In this document: piece after piece, positions 40,446 to 49,473 of the stretch
How positions within the stretch are numbered: the stretch's first letter is position 1
Layout: every line of letters begins with the position of its first letter
Assembly: GCA_044228695.1 (NCBI GenBank)
Contig: JBGAUK010000005.1
Location: 21,690 to 85,689, forward strand
DNA from: M0108 sp044228695
GTDB lineage: Bacteria; Pseudomonadota; Gammaproteobacteria; Chromatiales; Chromatiaceae
Length of the DNA: 64,000 nucleotides
Direction: 5' to 3'
Translations under genes and position numbers: made by a program
The notes under the pieces: model-generated
Seen by the model: the letters and a program-made list of their open reading frames with translations, nothing else
The model's database searches: none
What the model was told of the DNA's origin: nothing

Positions 40446-41477
40446 ATGAAGATCCCTCCCTGGACGACCCGATTTACCGACAAGGCGACTGCGGCGGCCT
40501 TCGTCGCCACCCAGTTTGTCCGCGACCGGCGGCACCTGCGCTATCTTGTCTGGGCCCTGGTCGGGCTGGTCGCCCTTCAGGCGACCAGGGAAGTCTGGCA
40601 AGTCCTGGTTGCGGGCACCGCTGTCACCCTGACCCTCCTGGTCCATCTGCTCATCCTAGGTTGCGGCGGCGGGGTCATCTTCCTCAGCGACCGGATCGCC
40701 GCCCGGGTCCGACAGCTGGAACAACGCCAGCTAACCCTCCGTACCCTCGAGTTGGAATCTGCCTTCAGCCGGGAGGAGGAGGCACGCAGCCAACAGCTCC
40801 GCTTCAGCGCCCTGATGGCGCACCAATTCCGCAATCCCCTGGCGATTATCAAGAGCCAGGCGCAGGTCACGGAACGCGAGGCGAGCACCCATCCCGAGGA
40901 TGCCCACGCGATCCAGGTGCTGCGCCGTCAGCTCATCATCGAGGGAGCGGTGACGCGTCTGGAAGGTTTATTTCAGCAATGGCAGAATTACGACCGCTGG
41001 GCCGCCGAACAACTGGCACCCACACCGGAGCCCGTCCCCGTCGCGCCCTGGCTTGCGGAGACGACCCAGGCCTTTGGGCTGGGGGCGCGTCGCCCCGTCA
41101 CCCTCGCTCTACCGAAAGGGGTCAAGGACATCCGTCTCCACGCCGATGAAAGACTGGTGACCCAAGCGCTGGGCAATCTGCTGGATAATGCCGCCAAGTA
41201 TTCCCCGCCGGGATCGGCCATCGGCATCAAGGCCTTCCGGTTCCAGGGCGAGTTGGGCATCCAGGTGAGCGACGCCGGGATCGGCATCGCGGCCGCCGAC
41301 CTGGATCGCATCTTCCTGAAGGCCGTGCGCCTCGCGCCCGAGGGCGAGGTGACCGGCATGGGCCTTGGCCTGCATCTGGCACGGCGGATAGCGGTCCTCC
41401 ACGGGGGGCGGATCGACGTCGCCAGTCTGCCCGGCCAAGGCAGTACCTTCACCCTCTGGCTGCCACTACCCCCATGA
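40446..41477 (+). CDS. Sensor histidine kinase
   Basis: A membrane-bound two-component kinase of 343 residues. Two hydrophobic helices (about 33-52 and 57-80) flank almost no periplasmic sequence, so the signal is probably membrane-borne or cytoplasmic. A coiled-coil-like linker (83-115) leads to the H-box FSALMAHQFRNPLAII with the phospho-histidine H126. The ATPase domain has the N-box NLLDNAAKYSP, G1 SDAGIGIAA and G2 GMGLGLHLARR. The response regulator gene begins 4 bp before its stop. The stimulus is unknown. Confidence 0.92.
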   Translation: MKIPPWTTRFTDKATAAAFVATQFVRDRRHLRYLVWALVGLVALQATREVWQVLVAGTAVTLTLLVHLLILGCGGGVIFLSDRIAARVRQLEQRQLTLRTLELESAFSREEEARSQQLRFSALMAHQFRNPLAIIKSQAQVTEREASTHPEDAHAIQVLRRQLIIEGAVTRLEGLFQQWQNYDRWAAEQLAPTPEPVPVAPWLAETTQAFGLGARRPVTLALPKGVKDIRLHADERLVTQALGNLLDNAAKYSPPGSAIGIKAFRFQGELGIQVSDAGIGIAAADLDRIFLKAVRLAPEGEVTGMGLGLHLARRIAVLHGGRIDVASLPGQGSTFTLWLPLPP

Positions 41478-42205
41478 GCCCAATAAGAACCAAAGCCGAG
41501 TCACCACCCCTACGCGTCCTCATCGTCGAGGACGAGGCCGACCTCCGGGACGCGATGATCGACTACCTCCAGTTCGAAGGTTGCCTGGCCACCGGCGCCG
41601 GTCGCATCGCCGACTGCGAGGCCTGGCTGGCGCACCCGGCCGGCGGGGTCATCGTGCTGGATCTTGGTCTACCCGATGGCGACGGCCTGGCCGCCCTCGG
41701 GCCCCGCATCGACCGGCGGCGTCACGCTCTGGTGCTGGCCACGGCGCGCGGCCGCCTCGAGGACCGGATACGGGGGTATAACGAGGGGGGTGACGCCTAT
41801 CTGATCAAACCGGTAGACATGCGCGAACTGGTCAGCGTCGTGCGCGGCCTGGCCAGCCGGCTCTCGCCCCCCCCGCCGGCCACCCCCGCCAGCCCCGGCG
41901 CTTGGGCCCTGAATACCCTGAGCTGGCGCTTGACCGCGCCCGAGGGGGCCTCATGCATCCTGACCCAATATGAACGACGTCTGCTGTGCCTGTTGGCGCA
42001 AAAACCAGGCAACATCGTCAGCCGGAATGCCGTGCTCAGGGCCCTGGGTAAGGATGGGCAGGATTACGACCCCCGCAGTCTGGAGGTTCTCGTGCGCCGC
42101 CTGCGCGGCAAGTCCATCAAGGAATTGGGCGTGGCGTTACCCCTCCAAACCGTCCATGGCGCCGGCTATGCTTTAGTGGCGGATGTGAAGGTTAATCGAG
42201 GCTAA
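41474..42205 (+). CDS. Two-component response regulator, OmpR/PhoB type
   Basis: The 243-residue regulator has a receiver domain with acidic residues E19/D20, phospho-acceptor D63 (VIVLDLGLPDGDG), switch threonine T90 and K112 in YLIKPVD. A proline-rich linker (about 127-140) leads to a winged-helix DNA-binding domain (about 143-235: TQYERRLLCLLAQKPGNIVSR and LEVLVRRLRGK). It is translationally coupled to the kinase gene. The 117 bp to the convergent lolD gene contain nothing recognisable. Its targets are unknown; the macrodomain-like gene just upstream is an obvious candidate. Confidence 0.92.
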   Translation: MSPIRTKAESPPLRVLIVEDEADLRDAMIDYLQFEGCLATGAGRIADCEAWLAHPAGGVIVLDLGLPDGDGLAALGPRIDRRRHALVLATARGRLEDRIRGYNEGGDAYLIKPVDMRELVSVVRGLASRLSPPPPATPASPGAWALNTLSWRLTAPEGASCILTQYERRLLCLLAQKPGNIVSRNAVLRALGKDGQDYDPRSLEVLVRRLRGKSIKELGVALPLQTVHGAGYALVADVKVNRG

Positions 42206-42322
42206 GGAGATGGGGATCAAGCCCCCTAGCGGGCAGAGATGATATCGCAACCTACGGATTAGGCTGGGCGAGCACCCAGGGTTGGCGAATGAGTTTGCGC
42301 TTCCCCAAGGTTAAGGGCGGTC

Positions 42323-43021
42323 TCAGGCGTCGCTCAGAATGCCATCGTCGATGCGCAGGACGCGGTCCATGCGGGCGGCGAGTTGGGGGTCGTGGGTCAC
42401 GATGACAAAGCTGGTACGGATCTCGGCGTTGAGCTGCAGCATCAGCTCATAGACCCGCTCGGCGGTGTGGCGATCGAGATTGCCCGTGGGTTCGTCGGCG
42501 AGGACGCAGGCGGGACGGGTGACCAGGGCGCGCGCGATGGCGGCGCGCTGCCGCTCGCCGCCGGAGAGCTCGGCGGGCTTATGGCGACCGCGATGACCCA
42601 GACCCACCATATCCAGCATCTCGGTTGCGCTGGCCCGGGCCTGGGCGGGGGTGGCGCCGCCCACCAGGAGGGGCATGGCCACGTTCTCAAGGGCGCTGAA
42701 CTCGGGCAGCAAATGGTGAAACTGATAGACGAAGCCAAGCTGGCGATTGCGCAGCCGGCCGCGCTCCCGCTCCGTCAGACTGGTGACCTCCCGCCCCTGC
42801 CAGCGCACCGTGCCCCGGGTGGCGCGGTCCAGCCCTCCCAGGCAGTGCAGCAGAGTGCTCTTGCCGGAGCCAGAGACCCCGATCACCCCAATCCGCTCCC
42901 CCGCCTGGATGCGCAGGTCGATGCCGCGCAGCACCTCCACCTCCTGGGGCCCTTGATGGAAGGTTTTGACCAGCCCCTGGGCCTCGATCACCGCCACCTC
43001 CTCGGGCACGACTTCATTCAT
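42323..43021 (-). CDS. lolD: Lipoprotein-releasing system ATP-binding protein
   Basis: LolD is the ATPase of the LolCDE transporter, which extracts outer-membrane lipoproteins from the inner membrane and hands them to LolA. The 232-residue protein has Walker A GVSGSGKST near residue 48, the Q-loop FVYQFHHLLPEFSALENV (typical of LolD), the signature LSGGERQRAAIARAL and Walker B CVLADEPTGNLD. The ATG at 43021 lies 8 bases inside the end of lolC/E, so the subunits are coupled. A longer frame to 43279 lies within the permease gene and is rejected. Confidence 0.95.
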   Translation of the reverse strand: MNEVVPEEVAVIEAQGLVKTFHQGPQEVEVLRGIDLRIQAGERIGVIGVSGSGKSTLLHCLGGLDRATRGTVRWQGREVTSLTERERGRLRNRQLGFVYQFHHLLPEFSALENVAMPLLVGGATPAQARASATEMLDMVGLGHRGRHKPAELSGGERQRAAIARALVTRPACVLADEPTGNLDRHTAERVYELMLQLNAEIRTSFVIVTHDPQLAARMDRVLRIDDGILSDA

Positions 43022-44261
43022 AGCGCAGGGCCTCGGCCGGTTCGGTCCGCGAGGCGCGCCAGGCCGGATAGAGGGTGGCGAGAACGGACATGATAAAGGC
43101 GCCCAGTCCCACGGCCAGGACATCGGAGCCATGGATATCCGAGGGCATGTTGCTGATGTAATAGATGTTCGGGTCCAGGAAGTGGATGCCAAACAGATTC
43201 TCGATACCTGCGACGATGGCCTCGACGTTGATGGCCAGCAGGATGCCGCAGGCCACCCCGAGCAGGGTCCCGGCGACACCGATCGCAGTGCCCTGGACCA
43301 TGAAGATGCCCATGACCCGCCCGGGCGACAGCCCCAGGGTCCGCAGAATGGCGATATCGGCCTGCTTGTCCGTCACTACCATCACCAGGGTCGAGACGAT
43401 GTTGAAGGCGGCCACCGCCACGATCAGGAAGAGGATGATGCTCATCATCCGTTTCTCCGTGCTCAGGGCGGCAAAGAAGTTCTTGTGATGCTGGGTCCAA
43501 TCGACGACCCGATAGACACCGCCCAGGTCGTAGGCGATATCCCGCGCCAGTTGGGGGGCCTCGAACATGCTGGTGAGTTTGAGCCGCAGGCCCGTGACGC
43601 TGTTGCCCAGGCTGGTGAGCTTGGCCGCGTCCTGGAGGTGGATAAACCCGGCGCCGCGGTCGTAATCGGACATGCCGACGGCAAAGATGCCGCTGACGGT
43701 AAAGGACTTGAGCCGGGGCATGATGCCGATGGGGGTGGCGCTGACTTGAGGGGTCACCACCGTCACCTTGTCGCCCACGCCCACTCCCAGCACCGCCGCC
43801 AGTTCCCGGCCCAGGACGATATTGAAGGAACCCGCCGCCAGGGAATCTACCTCGCCGCGGATCATGTCCTGGCGCAATTCGGAGACCTGATCCTCCTCGA
43901 CCGGCTCGATGCCGCGCACCAGGGCGCCACTGACCTCCCCACCGTTGGCGAGCATGACCTGCATCTCGATGAAGGGCGCGGCCCCCACGACGGCGGGATG
44001 CTCCCGCACCCGGGGGAGTTGCTCCCGCCAGTCCGCCATGTCGCCATTGGGTTCAGCCAGGGTGGCGTGGGAGGCCATGCCGAGAATGCGCTCTTGGATC
44101 TCCTTGTGGAAGCCGTTCATCACCGACAGGACCACGATGAGGGCAACAATGCCCAGCATGATCCCCAGCATGGAGATGAGAGAGATGAAGGAGATGAAGT
44201 GGTTGCGTCGCTTGGCTCGCGTGTAGCGCAGGCCAATGAATAAGGGGAGGGGTCTAAACAT
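43014..44261 (-). CDS. lolC: Lipoprotein-releasing system permease, LolC/E family
   Basis: The permease has 415 residues from the ATG at 44261, which gives MFRPLPLFIGLRYTRAKRRN, the family start. It has one N-terminal membrane helix (about 25-48), a large periplasmic domain (about 50-265) and three C-terminal helices within about 270-400. KQADIAILRTLGLSPGRVMGIF is the coupling helix region. Only one permease gene accompanies lolD, so it may form the pair with an unlinked paralogue or act as a homodimer (LolF type); the exact C, E or F assignment is uncertain. It precedes lolD with an 8-bp overlap. Confidence 0.9.
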   Translation of the reverse strand: MFRPLPLFIGLRYTRAKRRNHFISFISLISMLGIMLGIVALIVVLSVMNGFHKEIQERILGMASHATLAEPNGDMADWREQLPRVREHPAVVGAAPFIEMQVMLANGGEVSGALVRGIEPVEEDQVSELRQDMIRGEVDSLAAGSFNIVLGRELAAVLGVGVGDKVTVVTPQVSATPIGIMPRLKSFTVSGIFAVGMSDYDRGAGFIHLQDAAKLTSLGNSVTGLRLKLTSMFEAPQLARDIAYDLGGVYRVVDWTQHHKNFFAALSTEKRMMSIILFLIVAVAAFNIVSTLVMVVTDKQADIAILRTLGLSPGRVMGIFMVQGTAIGVAGTLLGVACGILLAINVEAIVAGIENLFGIHFLDPNIYYISNMPSDIHGSDVLAVGLGAFIMSVLATLYPAWRASRTEPAEALRYE

Positions 44262-44360
44262 GGCCCTATTAAACCACAATCGGGCGCGTAGGGGCGTGTC
44301 GCGGCGATCAAGGCAGGTGCGAAGGCCAGGGGATTAGCGATGACGAGGTGCCGCTGGCCA

Positions 44361-44397
44361 AAGAAAAGGGGCACCGGGAAAATTCCGCGGTGCCCCT
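44361..44397 (-). terminator. Intrinsic terminator after hynL
   Basis: A 10-bp perfect stem, AGGGGCACCG (44367-44376) with CGGTGCCCCT (44388-44397), lies 24 bp after the hynL stop. On the minus strand it is followed by TTTCTTT. It probably ends the hydrogenase transcript. Confidence 0.8.
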
Positions 44398-44420
44398 GGC
44401 GGGACGGGCGAGGACGACAA

Positions 44421-46163
44421 TCAGACGATCTGGATCTCGACCAATTCGCCCGTCTCGGGGTCGCTCACATGGACTGCGCAGGCGATGCAGGGATCGAAGG
44501 AGTGGATAGTGCGCTGGATCTCGATCGGCTGCTTGACGTTATGCACCTGGTGGTTGTCCTGGAGCGCCGCCTCGTAGGCACCGGGGATACCCTTGGGATC
44601 GCGCGGACCGGCATTCCAGGTGGAGGGTACCACGGCCTGGTAGTTGGCGATCTTGCCGTTCTCGATGACAATCCAGTGGCCCAGGCCGCCCCGGGGGGCC
44701 TCCATGTAGCCGGCGCCCTGGCACTTCTTGGGCCAGGTGGCGGGATCCCAGAGGGCATCGTTGAAGGTCCTGGTGTCGCCGGACTTGATGTTGGCGATCA
44801 GGCTGTCGTACCAGACCTGCATCTGGTCGGCCAGGAGCTTGGTCTCCAGGGTCCGGGCGGCGGTCCGACCCAGGGTGGAGAAGAGGGCCCGGACCGGCAC
44901 GTCGAGCTTGGCCAGGGTCATGTCCACCAGATCCTTGGCCCGGCCGTGTAGGGGCGACTCGGGGCTGGCGTACAGCATCAGCATGCGCGCCAGGGGTCCG
45001 ACCTCCACCGAGTGGCCCTTCCAGCGCGGGGCTTTGAGCCAGGAATAGCCGTCCGCCACATCGAGTTGCTTGAAGGGGGGTTGGACACCGCCACGGCCGT
45101 CGTAATCCAGCTCGGTCTCACCGGCATAGGGGTGAAGACCCTTTTCCTTGCCCCCCTGGTAGTGATACCAGGAGTGGGAGATAAATTCCTCGATCTGATC
45201 CGGGGCATTCAGGTCCACGGGATAGATCTGGCTCAGATCGCGATTGAGAATCACGCCCGAGGGAACAAGGAAGCTGGCGGGATCATCCATGCCCTTGGCC
45301 GGAAAATCGCCATAACAGAGGAAGTTACCAAGGCCTTCACCCCGGCTCGCCCAATCCTTGTAGAAACCGGCGATGGCCAGGGTATCCGGCACATAGACCT
45401 GATCGACGAACACCTTCATCTGATTGATGATGTTCTGGACCTGGGCCAGGCGGGCAGAATTGATGGCCGAGTCGGAGTTGAGGTCGATGGGCGAGGCCAC
45501 GCCGCCGACGACGACGTTGGGATGAGGGTTGCGGCCGCCGAAGATGGTATGCAGCCGGGCCACGTCCCGTTGCCAGGCCAGAGCCTCCAGATAGTGGGCC
45601 ACCGCCATGAGGTTGGCCTCGGGCGGTAGCTTGTAGGCCGGGTGGCCCCAGTAGCCATTGGCAAAGATGCCGAGTTGCCCGCTCTCGACCAAGCCCTTGA
45701 CGCGCTTCTGGACATCGCTGAAGTAGCCCGGCGAGGAATTCGGCCAGTTACTCAGGCTCTGGGCCAGGGCGGAGGTCGCCTTGGGATCGGCGCTCAGGGC
45801 GCTCACCACGTCCACCCAATCCAGGGCATGCAAATGATAAAAGTGCATGACGTGATCGTGGATGTACTGGGCGCCGATCATGAGGTTGCGGATGATCTGG
45901 GCGTTGGGCGGGATCGGATACTTGAGGGCCGCCTCCACGGACCGCACGGAGGCGAGGCCGTGAACCAGGGTGCAGACGCCGCAGATACGCTGGGCAAAGG
46001 CCCAGGCATCGCGGGGATCGCGCCCGCGCAGAATGATTTCGAGGCCGCGCACCATGGTGCCAGACGAGTAGGCCTGGGCGATATTCTCGCCGTCCATCTG
46101 GGCCTCGATGCGCAGGTGCCCTTCGATCCGGGTGATGGGATCGACGACGATGCGTTCGCTCAT
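44421..46163 (-). CDS. hynL: [NiFe] hydrogenase large subunit (Isp-type, group 1)
   Basis: This subunit carries the NiFe active site that splits or forms H2. The 580-residue precursor has the first cysteine pair in RICGVC (C61, C64) and the second in DPCIACAVH (C559, C562, H565). It ends in a 15-residue tail, VSDPETGELVEIQIV, which a maturation protease should remove after H565. An AGGAG precedes the ATG. It is the last gene of hynS-isp1-isp2-hynL and lies 111 bp after isp2. This order, with the structural subunits split by two electron-transfer genes, is known from Thiocapsa and Allochromatium. Export is expected with HynS via its Tat signal. Confidence 0.96.
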   Translation of the reverse strand: MSERIVVDPITRIEGHLRIEAQMDGENIAQAYSSGTMVRGLEIILRGRDPRDAWAFAQRICGVCTLVHGLASVRSVEAALKYPIPPNAQIIRNLMIGAQYIHDHVMHFYHLHALDWVDVVSALSADPKATSALAQSLSNWPNSSPGYFSDVQKRVKGLVESGQLGIFANGYWGHPAYKLPPEANLMAVAHYLEALAWQRDVARLHTIFGGRNPHPNVVVGGVASPIDLNSDSAINSARLAQVQNIINQMKVFVDQVYVPDTLAIAGFYKDWASRGEGLGNFLCYGDFPAKGMDDPASFLVPSGVILNRDLSQIYPVDLNAPDQIEEFISHSWYHYQGGKEKGLHPYAGETELDYDGRGGVQPPFKQLDVADGYSWLKAPRWKGHSVEVGPLARMLMLYASPESPLHGRAKDLVDMTLAKLDVPVRALFSTLGRTAARTLETKLLADQMQVWYDSLIANIKSGDTRTFNDALWDPATWPKKCQGAGYMEAPRGGLGHWIVIENGKIANYQAVVPSTWNAGPRDPKGIPGAYEAALQDNHQVHNVKQPIEIQRTIHSFDPCIACAVHVSDPETGELVEIQIV

Positions 46164-46274
46164 TGTGTTCTATCTCCTTAGGGGGCGGACAAACCCGCGT
46201 CATCCGCCATTGCGCCAGGGCCCCGACCGCCGGAGCGCCCCCCAGGGCGCCCAAGCGGCGCGACCCGGCCCAGG

Positions 46275-47537
46275 TTATTTCTCTACCAGATGCTCGGCGA
46301 TCATCTCGGTCAGGCCGACCACGGGGATGTCCATGTTGAACTCCTCCAGGCCCTCCTCGAGTTGGGTACGGCAGGTGGCGCACATGGTCACCATGCGCTC
46401 CGGGGCGACCTCCTCGATCTGGGCCTTCTTACGCTTGAAGGCCGTCATCTTGAGTTCCGCCGCGCGCTCGTTGCTGCTCACGCCGCCGCCGGCGCCACAG
46501 CACCACTGGTAGCGGCCGTGTTCCTTGAGATCGACGAAGTTGTCCGCGACCAGATCCATGAGGTTACGCTGCTGCTGAATGACGCCGCTCTTGCGGGCCA
46601 GGTTGCAAGGGTCATGCAGGGACAGGCGATCCATCTCCTTGCCCTCGGTCTTGATCCGCCCAGAGGCGCGCAGTTCGTCCAGGACCTCGATGATGTGGAA
46701 GACCCGGAAGGGATAGGACTTGCCGATCAGGTTGGGCCCCTCCCAACGTACCGCCGTGTAGGCATGGCCGCACTCGGGACTGATGACATTCTTGACCTTG
46801 AGTTTGACCGCCGCATCCACGATGCGCTGCACCAGGGTGCGGGCTATGTCCTTGTTACCGATCTGGATGCCGGCGTTGGTAGCCTCGTAGCAGTCGGTGC
46901 TCAGGGTCCAGCTGATTCCCGCGTGGGCGAAGATCTTGGTGATGGCCTCCAGGTACTCAGGAAAGTTGATGATCTCCATAGAGGAGAGCAGGACCAGGTA
47001 ATCGGCCCCCTCGACATCGATTGGCACCTTGAGCCCGGAGCTGGCCTCCACATGGTCGATCTGGACCTGCAGGGTCTTCCACTTGAGGCCCATGGGGCTA
47101 CCCGTGCGCACGGCGCGCGCGGCAGCGGTGATGAGACCCTCGGGGGCATGGCCGGCGGCCACCATGCCCTCGCGCGTCTTGCGGATCATGTACTGGATAT
47201 CGTTGCCCACCGGACAGACCATGGAGCAGCGGGCGCACATGGAGCAGGAGTCATAGAGGAGGGGCTCCCACTCCGCCAGCATCTCGTCGGTGACCTTCTT
47301 GTTGAGGCCAAACAGACCCTTGATGCGGCCAAAGAGGGTAAATTCCGCCTGCCATACCCGGCGCAGGGGCTCCAGCTTGGTAATGGGAGTGTATTGCGGG
47401 TCCCCGGTCTCGACGTAGAAGAGACAGGCCTCGGCGCAGAGACCACAGTGGACGCAGCTCGAAAAGAAGGCCGCGACGGGCGCGTCGATCTCGGCGCGCA
47501 GGGCATTGAGGCCCCGTTCCAGTGATAGCTCGCTCAT
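46275..47537 (-). CDS. isp2: Hydrogenase-linked Fe-S protein Isp2 (HdrD-like)
   Basis: Isp2 is a cytoplasmic-side iron-sulfur protein resembling the HdrD subunit of heterodisulfide reductase and is thought to accept electrons from the hydrogenase via Isp1. The 420-residue protein has two 4Fe-4S motifs, CVHCGLCAEAC (C28-C38) and CSMCARCSMVCP (near 100-110). It also has two CCG-type domains (SPECGH with HDPCNLARKSG, and QWCCGAGGGVSSNE with MCATCRTQLEEG). It overlaps isp1 by 4 bp. It has no membrane segment of its own. Confidence 0.94.
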   Translation of the reverse strand: MSELSLERGLNALRAEIDAPVAAFFSSCVHCGLCAEACLFYVETGDPQYTPITKLEPLRRVWQAEFTLFGRIKGLFGLNKKVTDEMLAEWEPLLYDSCSMCARCSMVCPVGNDIQYMIRKTREGMVAAGHAPEGLITAAARAVRTGSPMGLKWKTLQVQIDHVEASSGLKVPIDVEGADYLVLLSSMEIINFPEYLEAITKIFAHAGISWTLSTDCYEATNAGIQIGNKDIARTLVQRIVDAAVKLKVKNVISPECGHAYTAVRWEGPNLIGKSYPFRVFHIIEVLDELRASGRIKTEGKEMDRLSLHDPCNLARKSGVIQQQRNLMDLVADNFVDLKEHGRYQWCCGAGGGVSSNERAAELKMTAFKRKKAQIEEVAPERMVTMCATCRTQLEEGLEEFNMDIPVVGLTEMIAEHLVEK

Positions 47538-48196
47538 GACTGGACTCCCTTGCGCCCGAAAATGGCGCCGTTATACCAACGGGCAATGAAGGCGGTGAAC
47601 ATGTGGGTCAGCTTGGTAAAGGGCAGCACGATCAGGAAGATCTCCACCGACAGGATGTGCAGGCCCAGAACGAGGGGGTAGGGGTTGACCAGCCGGTGAT
47701 AGGCCAGGTAGCCCGTGATCACTACCAGGAAGGTGACCCCCCAGGTCAGATAGTCCTCGAAGGTACTGAGGTGCTGCTTGACGGGATGCATCAGGCGATG
47801 GACCAGGGCGGCGACTAGGCCGACGAGGGTCACCGCCGAAATGGCGTCGATCACGGGATTGGGCAGCCCGGGCCAGGAGACCCCGAAGACGCTCTTGATG
47901 AGTTCAATGTGGGGGATGAAGAGGAAGAGGACGAGGATAAAGCCCAGGTGCCAGATCCAGCCCACCAGGACATCGAAGCCGGAACGCTTAAAGGTGCCCG
48001 GATCGGCGAAGGAACGGGTAATCATGGTACGGAAGCCCGGACCCCACTCGCTGGCGCGGGCCTCGGCATAGTTGGTCTTGCGCCCCAGCCAGAAGATTTC
48101 CACCAGGCGCGCCAGCATCCCCAGGGCGAAGATGGCGATCGCCCAATTGAACATAGGGCCCTTGGTCCAAAGCAGAAATTCCATCGGATTACTCAT
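47534..48196 (-). CDS. isp1: Hydrogenase-linked membrane cytochrome b Isp1 (NarI/HdrE-like)
   Basis: Isp1 is a membrane cytochrome b-like protein that links the periplasmic hydrogenase to Isp2. The 220-residue protein has about five hydrophobic segments (about residues 15-35, 80-100, 120-140, 155-170 and 180-200). Candidate haem histidines lie in WIWHLGFIL, ALVHRLMHPV, YHRLVN and GLHILSVEIF. The ATG at 48196 overlaps the hynS stop (ATGA); the longer frame to 48511 lies inside hynS. It overlaps isp2 at its 3' end, so translation is coupled across hynS-isp1-isp2. Confidence 0.93.
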   Translation of the reverse strand: MSNPMEFLLWTKGPMFNWAIAIFALGMLARLVEIFWLGRKTNYAEARASEWGPGFRTMITRSFADPGTFKRSGFDVLVGWIWHLGFILVLFLFIPHIELIKSVFGVSWPGLPNPVIDAISAVTLVGLVAALVHRLMHPVKQHLSTFEDYLTWGVTFLVVITGYLAYHRLVNPYPLVLGLHILSVEIFLIVLPFTKLTHMFTAFIARWYNGAIFGRKGVQS

Positions 48197-49290
48197 AGCC
48201 TCTGCTCCAGTTGCTCGATGGTGACAGGTTCCCGATCCGCCACGGCATGCTGCTGTTGCTTCTTGGCCACGGCCGCCGCGACGCCACCGACGACGGCGCC
48301 GGCGATCCCCGCCACCGCCAAGGTGTGGGTGGCATTGGCGGTGGGAACCGACAGGGCCTGATAAAAGCCCCCCGCATCCCAGAAATCGGGCTCGGAGCAG
48401 CCCAGACAGGGATGACCCGACTCCACGGGCCAGCTCGTGCCGGCGTTCCAGCGCATGGTGGCACAGGCGTTGTAGGTGCTCGGGCCCTTGCAGCCCAGGC
48501 GGTAGAGGCACCAGCCCGCCTTGGCGCCCTCATCGTCGAAGGTCTCGGCGAAGAGTCCCTTGTCATAGAAGGGCCGGCGATAGCAGCGGTCATGGATCGA
48601 CTGACCAAAGAAGGCCAGGGGCCGCTTGTAGTCGTCCATTTCCGGCAGGGTGCCAAAGGTCAGGTACTGGGCCAGGACGCCCGTGATGACGGTGGGAATC
48701 GGCGGGCAGCCCGAGACGTTGATGATGGGCTTGTTGGTGATGATGTCCTGCACGGCCACGGCGCCGGTGGGATTGGGGTAGGCCCGGGGCAGACCGCCAA
48801 AGGCGGCGCAGGTGCCCACGGCGACCACCGCCGCCGCCCCTTCCACCGTCTCCTTGAGAATGTCCAGGTTGCTGTGGCCAGCGATGGTGGAATAGCCCAT
48901 GTTGGAGCCGGGTCCCGGCAGGGAACCATCCACCACCACCAGATAGGAGCCCCAGTTCTCCTTCATGGCCGCCAGACGGGCCTCCTCGGCGGCATCGCCG
49001 GAGGCGGCCTGGAGGGTGTGATGATAGTCCAGGGAGATGACATCGAGAATCAGGTTCTCGACCGTGGGGGAATGGCTGCGGGTCAGGGACTCGGTGCAAC
49101 CGGTACACTCCTGGAAGGAGAGCCAGATGACGGAGGGCCGCCGCGCCTTGTCGAGGGCCGCCGCGATCGCCGATGTCATGGTCGGCGGCAGCGCCATCAT
49201 CGAGGCGGTGGCGGCGCAGAACTTCAGAAAGCCGCGGCGCGTAACCCCATGTTCGCGCAAGCTCTCGCCTAGGGTCTTTTGGGTGGCCAT
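48193..49290 (-). CDS. hynS: [NiFe] hydrogenase small subunit
   Basis: The small subunit carries the three Fe-S clusters that relay electrons from the NiFe site. The 365-residue precursor starts with a Tat signal (TRRGFLKFC at residues 17-25). The proximal cluster ligands include QECTGCTES, VGTCAAFGG and SGCPPIP; the medial/distal region includes DRCYRRPFYD, GWCLYRLGCKGP, NACATMRWN and HPCLGCSE. A C-terminal hydrophobic helix (about 318-340) should anchor the complex in the membrane. GGGAGG lies 5-10 bases before the ATG. It is the first structural gene of the hydrogenase row. Confidence 0.96.
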   Translation of the reverse strand: MATQKTLGESLREHGVTRRGFLKFCAATASMMALPPTMTSAIAAALDKARRPSVIWLSFQECTGCTESLTRSHSPTVENLILDVISLDYHHTLQAASGDAAEEARLAAMKENWGSYLVVVDGSLPGPGSNMGYSTIAGHSNLDILKETVEGAAAVVAVGTCAAFGGLPRAYPNPTGAVAVQDIITNKPIINVSGCPPIPTVITGVLAQYLTFGTLPEMDDYKRPLAFFGQSIHDRCYRRPFYDKGLFAETFDDEGAKAGWCLYRLGCKGPSTYNACATMRWNAGTSWPVESGHPCLGCSEPDFWDAGGFYQALSVPTANATHTLAVAGIAGAVVGGVAAAVAKKQQQHAVADREPVTIEQLEQRL

Positions 49291-49473
49291 TGTCCCTCCC
49301 GTCGGTTGAATATCACTGCAGGACCGGCTGGGCCGGTCTCATCCCCGCCCAGCGGGAATGATTGCTTACCAAGAAATTACGGTGGCCTGGACCACCGCTT
49401 GCCTGGCGCCCGCGGCAAGGACCGCGACGCCCTTCGTCACTCGGCTACCGGCGTACCCGTAACCGACATCAAA
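49291..49473 (-). promoter_or_regulatory. Leader of hynS with a perfect hairpin
   Basis: The 183 bp between the HupH-like gene and hynS contain a perfect 7-bp stem, GACCGGC (49322-49328) with GCCGGTC (49332-49338), about 30 bp before the hynS start. It might slow or pace translation, or separate the maturation genes from the structural genes. No T-run follows, and I see no clear -24/-12 promoter. Confidence 0.4.

Noticed and set aside
44262..44279. Longer lolC/E start MWFNRAMFRP
   Set aside because: Family members start MFRPLxLYIGLRY; the extra six residues are not conserved and no better ribosome-binding site supports them.
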